Below are positions 15,051-26,054 of a stretch of 33,799 nt of DNA, one piece after another. Position 1 is the first letter of the stretch; every line of letters begins with the position of its first letter. A program made the position numbers and the translations under genes. The stretch is taken from NCBI RefSeq assembly GCF_014650995.1, contig NZ_BMWA01000007.1, positions 1 to 33,799 of the forward strand, read 5' to 3'. The stretch is from Streptomyces viridiviolaceus. GTDB taxonomy: Bacteria; Actinomycetota; Actinomycetes; Streptomycetales; Streptomycetaceae. A model generated the notes under the pieces. The model searched no databases and was not told the DNA's origin. It was given only the letters and a program-made list of their open reading frames with translations.

Positions 15051-16510
15051 GTGGTAGCGGCACGGATCACGGTCAATGGGGAAGAAAAGCAGATCTCCCC
15101 GGCCGCACCCCACACCACAGTGCTGGAATTCCTGCGTGACCGTGGCCTCACCGGCACCAAGGAAGGATGCGCCGAGGGCGAATGCGGCGCCTGTTCGGTC
15201 CTGGTGGCGCGTCCCGGGGTGAACAAGCCCACCGACTGGGTGGCGGTCAACGCCTGCCTGGTCCCGGTCGCGGCGCTCGACGGACAGGAGATCATCACCT
15301 CCGAAGGTCTCGCCACCGCCGGCGAACCCGGCAAGCCGCCCACCCTGCACCCGGTGCAGGAGGAGATGGCGCTCCGCGGCGGCTCCCAATGCGGGTACTG
15401 CACACCGGGATTCGTCTGCAGCATGGCCGCCGAGTACTACCGGCCCGACCGCTGCGCGCACGCGGACACGGCCGGCGGCACCGACGCCGAGCACGGTCCG
15501 AACGGCTTCGATCTGCACGCGCTGAGCGGAAACCTGTGCCGCTGCACCGGTTACCGCCCGATCCGCGACGCCGCGTTCGCCGTCGGCACGCCCACCGACG
15601 AGGACCCGCTGGCGCAGCGCCGAGAGCAGGCGTCGCCGGCGCCGGTCGCCACCGAATACACGCGGGACGACAGCGTCTTCCTGCGGAAGGGCACCCTGGC
15701 CGAGACGCTGCGGTTGCTGCGCGAGCGGCCCGACGCGGTGGTCGTCGCCGGCTCCACCGACTGGGGCGTGGAGGTGAACATCCGTTCCCGCCGGGCCGAT
15801 TGCGTGGTGGCCGTCGACCGGCTGGCCGAACTGCGGGAGCTGCGAGTCGAATCCGACCACATCGAGATCGGGGCGGCGCTGACGCTCACCGAGATCGAAC
15901 GCCGCCTCGACGGTGCCGTCCCGCTGCTGGCAGAGCTGTTCCCGCAGTTCGCGTCCCGGCTCATCCGCAACGGCGCGACCCTCGGCGGCAACCTGGGCAC
16001 CGGCTCGCCCATCGGTGACAGCCCGCCGGTGCTGCTCGCGCTGGAGGCGTCGGTGCTGCTCGCCGACGCCGACGGTGAGCGCGAGGTGCCGCTGGCGGAG
16101 TACTTCACCGGCTACCGGCAGAGCGTGCGCCGTCCCGGCGAACTGATCCGCGCTGTGCGCATCCCGCTGCCGCTGTCGCCGGTCGCGGCCTTCCACAAGA
16201 TCTCCAAGCGGCGTTTCGACGACATCTCCAGCGTGGCAGTCGCTTTCGCGCTCGACATCGGGGACGGAATCGTCCGCAAGGCTCGCATCGGCCTGGGCGG
16301 CGTGGCCGCCACCCCGATCCGCGCGCTGGCCACCGAGGCGGCCCTGGAGGGCACGCCGTGGACGGCGGAGACCGTCGAGGCGGCGGCGCGGATCCTGCAG
16401 GGCGAGGGCACGCCGATGAACGATCATCGCGCCAGCGCCGCCTACCGCTCCGCGATGCTGGGCCAGAGCCTGCTGAAGCTGTACGCGCAGACCACTGAGG
16501 CGGTGTCGTC

Positions 16511-16514
<4 letters not shown>
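15051..16514 (+). CDS. xdhA: Xanthine dehydrogenase-type small subunit, 2Fe-2S and FAD domains
   Basis: A 487-residue fused subunit. Residues about 1-185 form two 2Fe-2S domains: GCAEGECGAC (Cys40, Cys45, Cys48) with a later Cys, then QCGYCTPGF and LCRCTGY. Residues about 200-480 form the FAD-binding domain (VVAGSTDWGVEVN and NGATLGGNLGTGSPIGDSPP). It passes electrons from the molybdenum site to FAD and NAD. The start is GTG 15051: the frame is open far upstream only as a shadow of the GMC gene, and the protein family begins near ITVNGEEKQ. The ribosome site is weak. The ATGA overlap with xdhB shows tight coupling. Xanthine is the likely substrate, inferred from the XdhC partner; related aldehyde or purine oxidases cannot be excluded. 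Confidence 0.93.
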
Positions 16515-18937
<2,423 letters not shown>

Positions 18938-18938
18938 C

Positions 18939-19748
18939 ATGACGTGGGTCGCCGCGGTCGCACGGTTGCGAGCACGCCGGGAGCCCGGCGTGCTGGTGAC
19001 CGTCGCGGCCGTGCGCGGCCACGCCCCGCGCGACGCCGGTGCGAAACTCGTCGTGGGGCGGACGGAGACGTGGGGCTCGATCGGTGGCGGCAATGTCGAG
19101 GCCGTCGCGATCGATCGGGCCCGGGAGATGATCGCCGCGTACGGGCCGCAGCCGGAGCTGATCGACTTCGCCCTGAACGACAAGGTGACCAACCAGCACG
19201 GCGTGCAGTGCTGCGGGGGCACCGTCTCGGTGCTGCTCGAACCGCTGCCGGTGGTACGGGCGGTGGCGATCTTCGGCGTCGGGCACGTCGGGCTGGAACT
19301 GGCGCGCATCCTGGCACGCCAGGACCTCGACCTCCACCTGATCGACAGCCGTTCGGACCTCCTCACCGAAGAACGCCTCGACGTGCTGGCAGACGCGGTG
19401 GCGCAGGTGCACGTGCATCACACACCGCTGCTGCCCGAGGAGGTACTCGCGGAGTTGCCACGCGGCACCCACGTGCTGATCATGACCCATGACCACGCCG
19501 AGGACGCCGCTCTGTGCGACGCCGCCCTGCGCACCGATCATCTCGGCTCCATCGGCCTGATCGGGTCGGCGGCCAAGTGGGTGCGGTTCCGCAAGCGCCT
19601 CGCCACCGAGGGGGGCCACGACGAGGCCGCCATCGACCGGATCAAGACCCCGATCGGGCTGGCCGACATCAGCGGCAAGGAACCCGCGACCATTGCCGTG
19701 AGCGTCGCCGCCGACTTGCTGCGCGCCTTCGAGAACGAGGGGAACTGA
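18939..19748 (+). CDS. xdhC: XdhC-type maturation factor
   Basis: A 269-residue XdhC/CoxI-family protein. Family role: it binds the molybdenum cofactor, helps its sulfuration and inserts it into XdhB. The N-terminal domain has GVLVTVAAVRGHAPRDAGAKLVV, WGSIGGGN and the QCCGG cysteine pair. The C-terminal Rossmann domain has AIFGVGHVGLELA, MTHDHAEDA, the LGSIGLIGSAAKW stretch and a final GKEPATIAVSVAADL. ATG 18939 lies one base after the xdhB stop and gives the usual MTWV beginning; ATG 18912 would add nine residues. Third gene of the operon and the last before the terminator palindrome. Confidence 0.93.
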   Translation: MTWVAAVARLRARREPGVLVTVAAVRGHAPRDAGAKLVVGRTETWGSIGGGNVEAVAIDRAREMIAAYGPQPELIDFALNDKVTNQHGVQCCGGTVSVLLEPLPVVRAVAIFGVGHVGLELARILARQDLDLHLIDSRSDLLTEERLDVLADAVAQVHVHHTPLLPEEVLAELPRGTHVLIMTHDHAEDAALCDAALRTDHLGSIGLIGSAAKWVRFRKRLATEGGHDEAAIDRIKTPIGLADISGKEPATIAVSVAADLLRAFENEGN

Positions 19749-19776
19749 CTCGGGACTGAGGCCGTGGAGGCGGGTC

Positions 19777-19828
19777 GGCAGACCCGGTGGCGGACGACAC
19801 CATGGTGTCGTCCGCCACCGGGTCTGCC
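19777..19828. terminator. Perfect 52-bp palindrome, bidirectional terminator
   Basis: Bases 19777-19802 (starting GGCAGACCCGGTGG) are the exact reverse complement of 19803-19828, with the centre at CCATGG and no spacer. It starts 29 bp after the xdhC stop and ends one base before the stop codon of the convergent gene, so it should end transcription from both sides. In RNA the central four bases would form the loop of a 24-bp stem. Confidence 0.93.
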
Positions 19829-19829
19829 G

Positions 19830-20390
19830 TCAGTGACGTGCGATCGCCTTGACCCAGTCGTCGACGGCGACGACATCCGCCCACTGCGGGAACAGTCGCT
19901 CGACGAGGACCCGGTGCACCTCCGGGTCGGTGTCCAGGCAGGCGTCGGAGAGGACGGTCAGGCCGAAGTCCAGGTCGTTCGCCTGGCACAGGGTGGACAG
20001 CACCACGGCGCTGGTGGCGATGCCGGTGAGCACGAGACTGTCGATGCCGCGTGCCCTGAGCACCACGTCCAGATCGCTGCCCGAGAAGGCGCTCGCCCGT
20101 CTCTTGGTGACCACCACGTCGCCCTGCCGGGGCGCGACCTCGGGGTGGATCTCGGTGCCTGGGGCCCCCTCGACGTAGAGGCCGGCTCGGGCGACGGCAG
20201 CCAGAGCTCTGTTGCGCGTACCGACTTCCGGGAAGCCGGGACGCAGCGCGATGACCACGTAGATCACGGGGATGCCCGCCGCCCGGGCCCCGTCGATCGC
20301 CCTGCGCAGGCGTGACAGGTATCCGGATCCGTCGTCGGCGATGTCCACGATGGCCCGTTGGACGTCCATCACGAGAAGGGCGCTGCTCAT
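19830..20390 (-). CDS. Isochorismatase-fold hydrolase lacking the catalytic Cys
   Basis: A 186-residue protein of the isochorismatase-like fold. The catalytic Asp9 (LLVMDVQ) and Lys96 (VVVTKRR) are present, and the segment LTGIATSAVVLST aligns with the family's nucleophile loop (usually with Cys at the ninth position), but Val129 stands at the Cys site. Cysteine-dependent amidase or nicotinamidase activity is therefore unlikely. True isochorismatases work without the Cys, and from memory many actinobacterial members share GIATSxVVLST. ATG 20390 has GGAGG about six bases upstream. It stands alone, convergent with xdhC and divergent from the sugar dehydrogenase across 397 bp. Confidence 0.9.
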   Translation of the reverse strand: MSSALLVMDVQRAIVDIADDGSGYLSRLRRAIDGARAAGIPVIYVVIALRPGFPEVGTRNRALAAVARAGLYVEGAPGTEIHPEVAPRQGDVVVTKRRASAFSGSDLDVVLRARGIDSLVLTGIATSAVVLSTLCQANDLDFGLTVLSDACLDTDPEVHRVLVERLFPQWADVVAVDDWVKAIARH

Positions 20391-20620
20391 CTGGCCTCCA
20401 GCACGAAGTCAGTCGGGCGTCGAGACGGGCCGGATCCCGAGGCTCGAATCCTACGCGGCCCCGGGCAGGGCGGAAGTCCTACGCCGGAGGAGGCCACGGC
20501 AACATCGCGTCTCTGCGTACCGCCGCTGACGGCAAGTCACCGGCGTGACCTGCTCGTCCCCCTTGGCGCGAGGCAGGTCGGCCCGAGCGTGCCCGAGAAC
20601 GCCTGGAGCACCCGGACCAT

Positions 20621-20645
20621 CTTTCTCCGAGAAAGTTGAAACTTT
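20621..20645. promoter_or_regulatory. Overlapping palindromes upstream of the sugar dehydrogenase promoter
   Basis: CTTTCTC-C-GAGAAAG (20621-20635, perfect 7-bp arms) overlaps AAAGTT-GA-AACTTT (20632-20645, perfect 6-bp arms). AGTTGAAA recurs at 20634-20641 and 20656-20663, 22 bp apart, the second copy lying inside the promoter spacer. Such A/T-rich boxes stand out in this genome and suggest a regulator site. The protein is unknown. Confidence 0.55.
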
Positions 20646-20649
20646 GTCC

Positions 20650-20679
20650 TTGACGAGTTGAAAGTGGGCGCTCTAGCGT
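20650..20679 (+). promoter_or_regulatory. Promoter of the secreted sugar dehydrogenase gene
   Basis: TTGACG (20650-20655), an 18-bp spacer and TAGCGT (20674-20679) match the vegetative consensus well. The predicted start near 20686 gives a leader of about 100 bases before the GTG at 20788. The rest of the 397-bp gap (20391-20620) has no gene. Confidence 0.65.
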
Positions 20680-20787
20680 CCAACTGACTTGTTTCGCACG
20701 CGTTTTCACCGTGTCACGCCGCGGTGGCCGGCGGGGGGCCACGCCCCCACTCCTGTCCAGCCGCCGACCAGACCAGAGGAGTTCTGA

Positions 20788-22908
20788 GTGCGCAACAGAC
20801 GGATCGTCACCCTCGCGGGGGCGGCGGCGCTGGCCGGAGCCGTCGGGCTCCTGCCTCTGTCCGCAGCCCAAGCGGCCAAATCGGACCCCGCACCGCCGGC
20901 CCAGTCGAACTTCCAGAAGGTCACCCTCAACGACCGCCCGGGCGAGCCCATGGCCCTCGCCGTCCTGCCCGACTCGCGCGTGCTGCACACGGCACGCACG
21001 GGAGAGGTCCGGATCCACGACCCGAAGAGCGGGGTCAACTTCCTCGCCGCCGACATGAAGAAGAGCCCCGCCGGGCTCTACCAGCACGACGAGGAGGGCG
21101 TGCAGGGCATCGCCGTCGACCCCGGCTTCCGCAAGAACCACTGGGTCTACCTCTACTACTCGCCCCGCCTCGACACGCCCATGGACGACCCGGCCACCGC
21201 GGGCGTGAACGAAGGCGACGCGCCGGAGTACGGCACGGCCGAGGACTTCGCCAAGTACAAGGGGGTCACGCGGCTTTCGCGATTCAAGCTCGAGGGCAAC
21301 AAGCTCGACTTCGACAGCGAGCAGAAGATCCTCGACGTCCCGGCCGACCGCGGCATCTGCTGCCACGTCGGCGGAAAGATCGACTTCGACGGCAAGGGCA
21401 ACCTGTTCCTGTCGACCGGTGACGACTCCAACCCGTTCGCCTCGGACGGCTACGCCCCCATCGACGACCGCGCCGACCGCAACCCGGTCTACGACGCGCG
21501 GCGCACCTCGGGCAACACCAACGACCTGCGCGGCAAGGTCCTGCGCATCAAGGTCAAGGGGGACGGCAGCTACTCGGTGCCGCGCGGCAACCTCTTCGCG
21601 CCGGGCACCCCGAAGACCCGTCCCGAGATCTACGCCATGGGTCTGCGCAACCCCTTCCGGTTCGCGGTGGACGACAAGACCGGCGAGGTCTACGTCGGCG
21701 ACTACTCGCCCGACGCCAACCAGGCGAACCCCGACCGCGGCCCCGCCGGCCACGGCCGCTGGATGGTCATCGACCGCCCCGCCAACTACGGCTGGCCGTT
21801 CTGCGTGACCCAGGACATGCCGTACCAGGACTACGACTTCGCCACCCAGAAGTCGAGCGGCGCGTTCGACTGCGCCAAGCCGGTCAACGACTCGCGCCAC
21901 AACACCGGCCTGGGCAAGCTGCCGCCGGTCACCGACGCGGAGATCGTCTACGGCTACGGCGCCTCGGAGGAGTTCCCGGACCTCGGCACGGGCGGCATCG
22001 GCCCCATGGGCGGCCCGGTGTACGACTACGACAAGCGGAACAAGGCCGCGAACCGCTGGCCCGAGTACTTCGACGGCAAGCCGCTCTTCTACGAGTGGAC
22101 CCGCGACCAGATGAAGGCCATCACCCTCGACAGGAAGAACGAGGTCACGAAGATCGAGGACGCGATCCCCTCGATCACCACGGACGGCCCGATCGACGCC
22201 GAGTTCGGCCCGGACGGCGCGCTGTACGTCCTCGAGTACGGCACCGGGTACTTCGCGGAGCTGCCCGAGGCCCAGCTCGCCCGCATCGACTACACGCGAG
22301 GCAACCGCACCCCGGAGCCCAAGGTCGCCGCGGACGTGACCAACGGCACCAGCCCGCTGACGGTCCAGTTCTCCAGCGCCGGCACGAAGGACGCCGACGG
22401 TGACGCCCTCAGCTATGCCTGGGACTTCGACGCCGACGGCACCGTGGACTCCACGGAGGCCAACCCGAAGCACACGTTCACCGACAACGCCGTCTTCGAC
22501 GCCACGCTGAAGGTCACCGACAGCACCGGACGCTCGGCCTCAGCGTCGGTGCCCGTCGTGGTCGGCAACAAGGCGCCGGTCGTCTCCCTCACCACCGACC
22601 CGGCTCCGCACGGCGGCACGGCGTTCCACTGGGGTGACACGGTCACCTGGGAGGTCAACGTCACCGACGACCAGCCGGTGGACTGCTCGCGGGTCACCGT
22701 CTCGTTCATCCTCGGCCACGACTCGCACGGCCACCCGCTCTCCTCGAGCAACGGCTGCTCCGGATCGTTCAAGACGTTCGTGGACGGCGGTCACACCGGT
22801 GCGGACAACCTGAAGGCGGTCTTCAACGCCACCTACAAGGACTCTCCGCCGGACGGCCTGCCGTCCCTGTCGGGCAGCGCCGAGGTCGCGCTGACGCCGG
22901 CCGACTGA
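20788..22908 (+). CDS. Secreted PQQ-type sugar dehydrogenase with PKD domain
   Basis: A 706-residue exported protein. The signal peptide is residues 1-30 (MRNRRIVTLAGAAALAG, ending AAQAA). Residues about 40-510 form a six-bladed glucose/sorbosone dehydrogenase propeller, with HDEEGVQGIAVDPGF, the conserved DRGICCHVGGKIDFDGKGN, SGNTNDLRGKVLRI and YAMGLRNPFRFAVD. Residues about 515-595 are a PKD domain (YAWDFDADGTVDST). A C-terminal beta domain of about 110 residues follows, with Cys and His residues. Family role: oxidation of sugars, or glycan binding, with PQQ or another cofactor outside the cell. GTG 20788 has AGAGGAG nine bases upstream. Single-gene unit with its own promoter and terminator. 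Cofactor and substrate are not provable here. Confidence 0.9.
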   Translation: MRNRRIVTLAGAAALAGAVGLLPLSAAQAAKSDPAPPAQSNFQKVTLNDRPGEPMALAVLPDSRVLHTARTGEVRIHDPKSGVNFLAADMKKSPAGLYQHDEEGVQGIAVDPGFRKNHWVYLYYSPRLDTPMDDPATAGVNEGDAPEYGTAEDFAKYKGVTRLSRFKLEGNKLDFDSEQKILDVPADRGICCHVGGKIDFDGKGNLFLSTGDDSNPFASDGYAPIDDRADRNPVYDARRTSGNTNDLRGKVLRIKVKGDGSYSVPRGNLFAPGTPKTRPEIYAMGLRNPFRFAVDDKTGEVYVGDYSPDANQANPDRGPAGHGRWMVIDRPANYGWPFCVTQDMPYQDYDFATQKSSGAFDCAKPVNDSRHNTGLGKLPPVTDAEIVYGYGASEEFPDLGTGGIGPMGGPVYDYDKRNKAANRWPEYFDGKPLFYEWTRDQMKAITLDRKNEVTKIEDAIPSITTDGPIDAEFGPDGALYVLEYGTGYFAELPEAQLARIDYTRGNRTPEPKVAADVTNGTSPLTVQFSSAGTKDADGDALSYAWDFDADGTVDSTEANPKHTFTDNAVFDATLKVTDSTGRSASASVPVVVGNKAPVVSLTTDPAPHGGTAFHWGDTVTWEVNVTDDQPVDCSRVTVSFILGHDSHGHPLSSSNGCSGSFKTFVDGGHTGADNLKAVFNATYKDSPPDGLPSLSGSAEVALTPAD

Positions 22909-22929
22909 CCGGAGGCGAAGACACGGAGG

Positions 22930-22959
22930 CGGGGCGCCATCCCTCGGGGTGGCGCCCCG
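22930..22959 (+). terminator. Hairpin terminator after the sugar dehydrogenase
   Basis: A 10-bp perfect stem, CGGGGCGCCA (22930-22939) and TGGCGCCCCG (22950-22959), around a 10-base loop starts 22 bp after the stop codon. Confidence 0.85.
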
Positions 22960-23278
22960 TCGCCGCTCCCGCGACGTCTCGTTCCCGTCACCGACGGTGA
23001 CATTTTCTGATCGGTTCCGACAGGTTGCACGCCCTTCCGGAACGAGTACTTCAGCGGCTCATCGGTCTGTCGTACGAGGCGTCATACCAGAGCGGGACGC
23101 TCACCGGGGGAGTTTGGCAACTGCCCACCGCACATGATGCGCAGGCGACTACTGTCAGTGTCCGTCGGGCGACACGGGCCGGATCTCCGGTCCCTCGGCC
23201 GACACCGCGATGGCGCATGCCCGCGTGGCGCACCACGCGCGAGCACCCAGGCCCGACGGACCAGCTACAAGGACACCG
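22960..23278. other. Intergenic region upstream of the conservon
   Basis: About 320 bp with no convincing gene. It must hold the cvnA promoter, but I found no clear -35/-10 pair. GTTCCG (23014-23019) and CGGAAC (23038-23043) form an inverted repeat, the second half lying within the palindrome TTCCGGAA (23035-23042). TGTCAGTG at 23153 has no -10 eight bases later. Confidence 0.4.
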
Positions 23279-25171
23279 ATGTCTCACCTCCGCGCCCCCG
23301 CCGCGCGCGCAGACCGCCGTGAGGGCGGGCGGCACGGCCGGCCGGCCGTCCGCACCGCCCCCGCGCTGCCCGAGACCCACATACGGTCCCAACTGCTGCG
23401 CCTCGCCGTGCTGCCACCCGTCGCGGTCGCCCTCAGCGCCTGCGCGGCCGTCCTGTTCACCGTCCGGTCGACGGGCGTCGGACCCGGACCCACCCTGTGG
23501 GGCGTGCTCGCCGGCGCCACCTCGGTGACCCTCGCGGCCGTGGCCATCGCCGCCGTCGCCGCCGACCGCGCCGCCAGGACCGTGCACGACCGCGTCGGCG
23601 CCCTGCGCCGCAGCACCGCGCGCGGAGAGGGCGATCTGCGCGCCCTCGTGGAGGCGTTGCGCCGAGGCGAGGGTCCGCCCCAGCGCACAGCGCGCCGCGC
23701 ACCCGCCGCGGACGCCGACGACTTCGAACTGCTCGCCGCCGACCTGGCCCGCGCGCACGACGGCGCCGTCACCGCCGTCGTGCAGGCCGCCCAGCTCTCC
23801 AGCCAGGCGAGCAGCGAACAGAAGCTGGAGGTCTTCCTCAACCTCGCCCGGCGGCTGCAGTCGCTGGTGCACCGGGAGATCTCCATCCTGGACGAGCTGG
23901 AGAACGAGATCGAGGACCCCGACCTGCTCAAGGGCCTCTTCCACGTCGACCACCTCGCCACCCGCATCCGCCGCCACGCCGAGAACCTCGCCGTGCTCGG
24001 CGGCGCCGTCTCCCGCCGCCAGTGGAGCAACCCGGTCCCCATGAACGAGGTGCTGCGCTCGGCCATCGCCGAGGTCGAGCAGTACTCGCGGGTCAGGCTC
24101 GTCCCGCCGATCGACGGCACCCTGCGCGGTCACGCCGTCGCCGACGTCATCCACCTGCTGGCCGAACTCGTCGAGAACGCGACCCTGTTCTCCGCACCGC
24201 ACACCCAGGTGCTGCTCCGCGCCACCCTCGTCACCTCGGGGCTCGCGGTCGAGGTCGAGGACCGCGGACTCGGGATGCCCGTCGGCGAACAGGACCGGAT
24301 GAACGCCCTCCTCGCCGATCCCGACCAGGTCAACGTCGCCCGGCTGCTGGCGGACGGGCGCATCGGACTGTTCGTCGTCTCCCAGCTCGCCAAGCGGCAC
24401 GGCATCACCGTCCGCCTGCAGACCAACATCTACGGCGGAGTGCAGGCCGTACTGGTCGTACCGCAGGCCCTGTTGGGCGCCGAGCCGGGCAGTCCCACGG
24501 CCGCGGCAAAGCCGCAGGACCTCACCGGTGCCGCGCCGACACCCGTACCGCCCCCGCAGCAGCGGCAGCCCGTGTCCCCGTCCGGACCCGGCCCGCACGG
24601 CATCACCGCGGCACCGGCCGCCGTACCACCGGCCCGGCAGCCGCGGCAGACCCCGCCCGACACCCCACCGGCCCGGCCGTCGGCCCCGGCGGCGAACGGC
24701 GGCGGCCCCGTGCCGCTGCCCGTGCGCGGCGCCCACGAGGACCGGCCCAATCCGGCCGCGGCCGCGCCAGGCATCCGAGCCGACGACCGGAGCGCGCTCG
24801 CCGAGCACGCGGCCACGCCGCCCGTCCCTCGGCACACCGCGGTACGCGGCACCATGGGCAAGCCCCAACTGCCCAGGCGCCGCGCCCAGGAGCACATCGC
24901 ACCCCAACTGCGCGGCGGTCCCGCGCCGCGCCAGGACACCGAGGACCACGTCGGTCACGACCCCGGCCTGATGGCGGCCTTCCAGCGAGGCATCGGCCTC
25001 GCCGAGGCCCAGCAGCAACTGGAGACGAGCGACAGGGACACGAGTCACCCGCGGTCGGCCGCTCACCTCCAGCCCGTCCCCACCGAGCCGGCCCGCACCG
25101 AAGGGCACCGCGCGCCCGTGCCCCGCACCGACCACACCGTCCGGCACGACGGGAGCGCACCGGCCGGATGA
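23279..25171 (+). CDS. cvnA: Conservon sensor-kinase-like protein CvnA
   Basis: A 630-residue membrane histidine-kinase-like protein, first gene of a conservon. Two membrane helices (about 40-62 and 74-95) are separated by only about 11 residues, so the large outer sensor domain of many CvnA relatives is absent. A dimerisation region follows, with LFHVDHLATRIRRHAENLAV as the presumed His site. The HATPase domain has the N box ELVENATLF (Asn300), EDRGLGMP (Asp328) and GRIGLFVVSQLAKRHGI. Residues about 400-630 are a Pro/Ala/Arg-rich, probably disordered tail. ATG 23279 has AAGGA five bases upstream; the frame to 23210 lacks one. Family role: it recruits the CvnB-D proteins at the membrane in a G-protein-like signalling complex. 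Confidence 0.93.
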   Translation: MSHLRAPAARADRREGGRHGRPAVRTAPALPETHIRSQLLRLAVLPPVAVALSACAAVLFTVRSTGVGPGPTLWGVLAGATSVTLAAVAIAAVAADRAARTVHDRVGALRRSTARGEGDLRALVEALRRGEGPPQRTARRAPAADADDFELLAADLARAHDGAVTAVVQAAQLSSQASSEQKLEVFLNLARRLQSLVHREISILDELENEIEDPDLLKGLFHVDHLATRIRRHAENLAVLGGAVSRRQWSNPVPMNEVLRSAIAEVEQYSRVRLVPPIDGTLRGHAVADVIHLLAELVENATLFSAPHTQVLLRATLVTSGLAVEVEDRGLGMPVGEQDRMNALLADPDQVNVARLLADGRIGLFVVSQLAKRHGITVRLQTNIYGGVQAVLVVPQALLGAEPGSPTAAAKPQDLTGAAPTPVPPPQQRQPVSPSGPGPHGITAAPAAVPPARQPRQTPPDTPPARPSAPAANGGGPVPLPVRGAHEDRPNPAAAAPGIRADDRSALAEHAATPPVPRHTAVRGTMGKPQLPRRRAQEHIAPQLRGGPAPRQDTEDHVGHDPGLMAAFQRGIGLAEAQQQLETSDRDTSHPRSAAHLQPVPTEPARTEGHRAPVPRTDHTVRHDGSAPAG

Positions 25172-25245
25172 CCACCCACGTTCCCACCCCCACCCCCACG
25201 ACCTGCGCTCGCGCAGACCTTCGTACCCCAAGGAGTCGATCCACC

Positions 25246-25680
25246 ATGGCGAGCGACGCGCCGACCGGCCATGTATCCGACCTCGACTGGCTGATGAGCG
25301 GCCTCGTGCAGCGCGTACCGCACACCACGAGCGCCGTACTCCTGTCCTGCGACGGCCTCGTGAAATCCGTCCACGGCCTCGACGCGGACAGCGCCGACCA
25401 CATGGCCGCCCTGGCCTCCGGCCTGTACTCCCTCGGCCGAAGCGCCGGCGTCCGCTTCGGCGACGGCGGGGAGGTGCGGCAGGTCGTCGTCGAACTCGAC
25501 TCGACCCTGCTGTTCGTGACCACCGCCGGCTCCGGCACCTGCCTCGCCGTGCTCGCCGGACGCGAGGCCGACGCGGCCGTGCTCGGCTACGAGATGGCCA
25601 TGCTCGTCAAGAGCGTCCGCCCCTACCTGGTCACCGCGCCCCGGCAACACGCCGTCGAACCCTCGGCGATGAGGCCTTGA
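25246..25680 (+). CDS. cvnB: Conservon roadblock/LC7 protein CvnB
   Basis: A 144-residue roadblock/LC7-fold protein with the characteristic LDWLMSGLVQRVPHTTSAVLLSCDGL start, a central ASGLYSLGRSAG helix and VVVELDSTLLFVT beta strand. Roadblock proteins are partners or regulators of small GTPases, here CvnD. ATG 25246 has AAGGAG ten bases before and gives the usual MASxAPTGH start. The same frame also opens at ATG 25168, which overlaps the cvnA stop as ATGA and would add 26 mostly Thr/Pro residues. The gene is followed almost directly by cvnC. Confidence 0.93.
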   Translation: MASDAPTGHVSDLDWLMSGLVQRVPHTTSAVLLSCDGLVKSVHGLDADSADHMAALASGLYSLGRSAGVRFGDGGEVRQVVVELDSTLLFVTTAGSGTCLAVLAGREADAAVLGYEMAMLVKSVRPYLVTAPRQHAVEPSAMRP

Positions 25681-25682
25681 CG

Positions 25683-26054
25683 GTGGCCGCGGCCGGCGAC
25701 GGGCCCTGGCTCGACGACGCGGCCGGACGGCTGGTGCGCCCCTTCACCGTCAGCAACGGCCGGACCCGGCCCACCGTCGCACTCGACCTGATGTCGCAGG
25801 TGATGGCCACCGGGGCCACGCCCCTCGGCCATCTCGGCCCCGAGCACGCGCAGGCGCTCGACCTGTGCCGCGCGCCCCTCCCGGTCGCCGAGGTCGCTGC
25901 CCATCTGAGGCTGCCGGTCGCGGTCACCAAGGTGCTGCTGTCGGACCTCGTCGACTGCGGGGCGCTGACGACCAAGCCCCCCGCGTTCCACCACAACCCC
26001 ACGGACCGGGCCCTTCTGGAGGCAGTGCTCGATGGACTACGACGACAGCTCTGA
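25683..26054 (+). CDS. cvnC: Conservon DUF742 protein CvnC
   Basis: A 123-residue DUF742 protein, recognisable by GPWLDDAAGRLVRPFTVSNG near the start, the winged-helix-like VAEVAAHLRLPVAVTKVLLSDL and the HHNPTDRALLEAVLDGLRRQL end. Its molecular role is not settled; it belongs to the CvnA-D membrane complex. GTG 25683 was chosen because GAGG (25671-25674) lies eight bases upstream. TTG 25677, overlapping the cvnB stop, would add two residues. The 3' end overlaps cvnD by 23 bases, indicating coupling. Confidence 0.92.
   Translation: MAAAGDGPWLDDAAGRLVRPFTVSNGRTRPTVALDLMSQVMATGATPLGHLGPEHAQALDLCRAPLPVAEVAAHLRLPVAVTKVLLSDLVDCGALTTKPPAFHHNPTDRALLEAVLDGLRRQL

Noticed and set aside
20435..20460. 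tRNA T-arm-like sequence GAGGCTCGAATCCT
   Set aside because: Only three stem pairs form and there is no anticodon arm, D arm or acceptor stem around it. It is not a tRNA, and there is no sign of an integration site.
20479..22473. A 664-codon open frame antisense to the sugar dehydrogenase
   Set aside because: Val/Arg/Gly repeats are the mirror image of GC-rich codons of the real gene; no ribosome site or domain.
23153..23174. TGTCAGTG upstream of the conservon as a damage promoter
   Set aside because: Eight bases later stands GCGACA, which is not a -10 hexamer; no start codon at leaderless distance.
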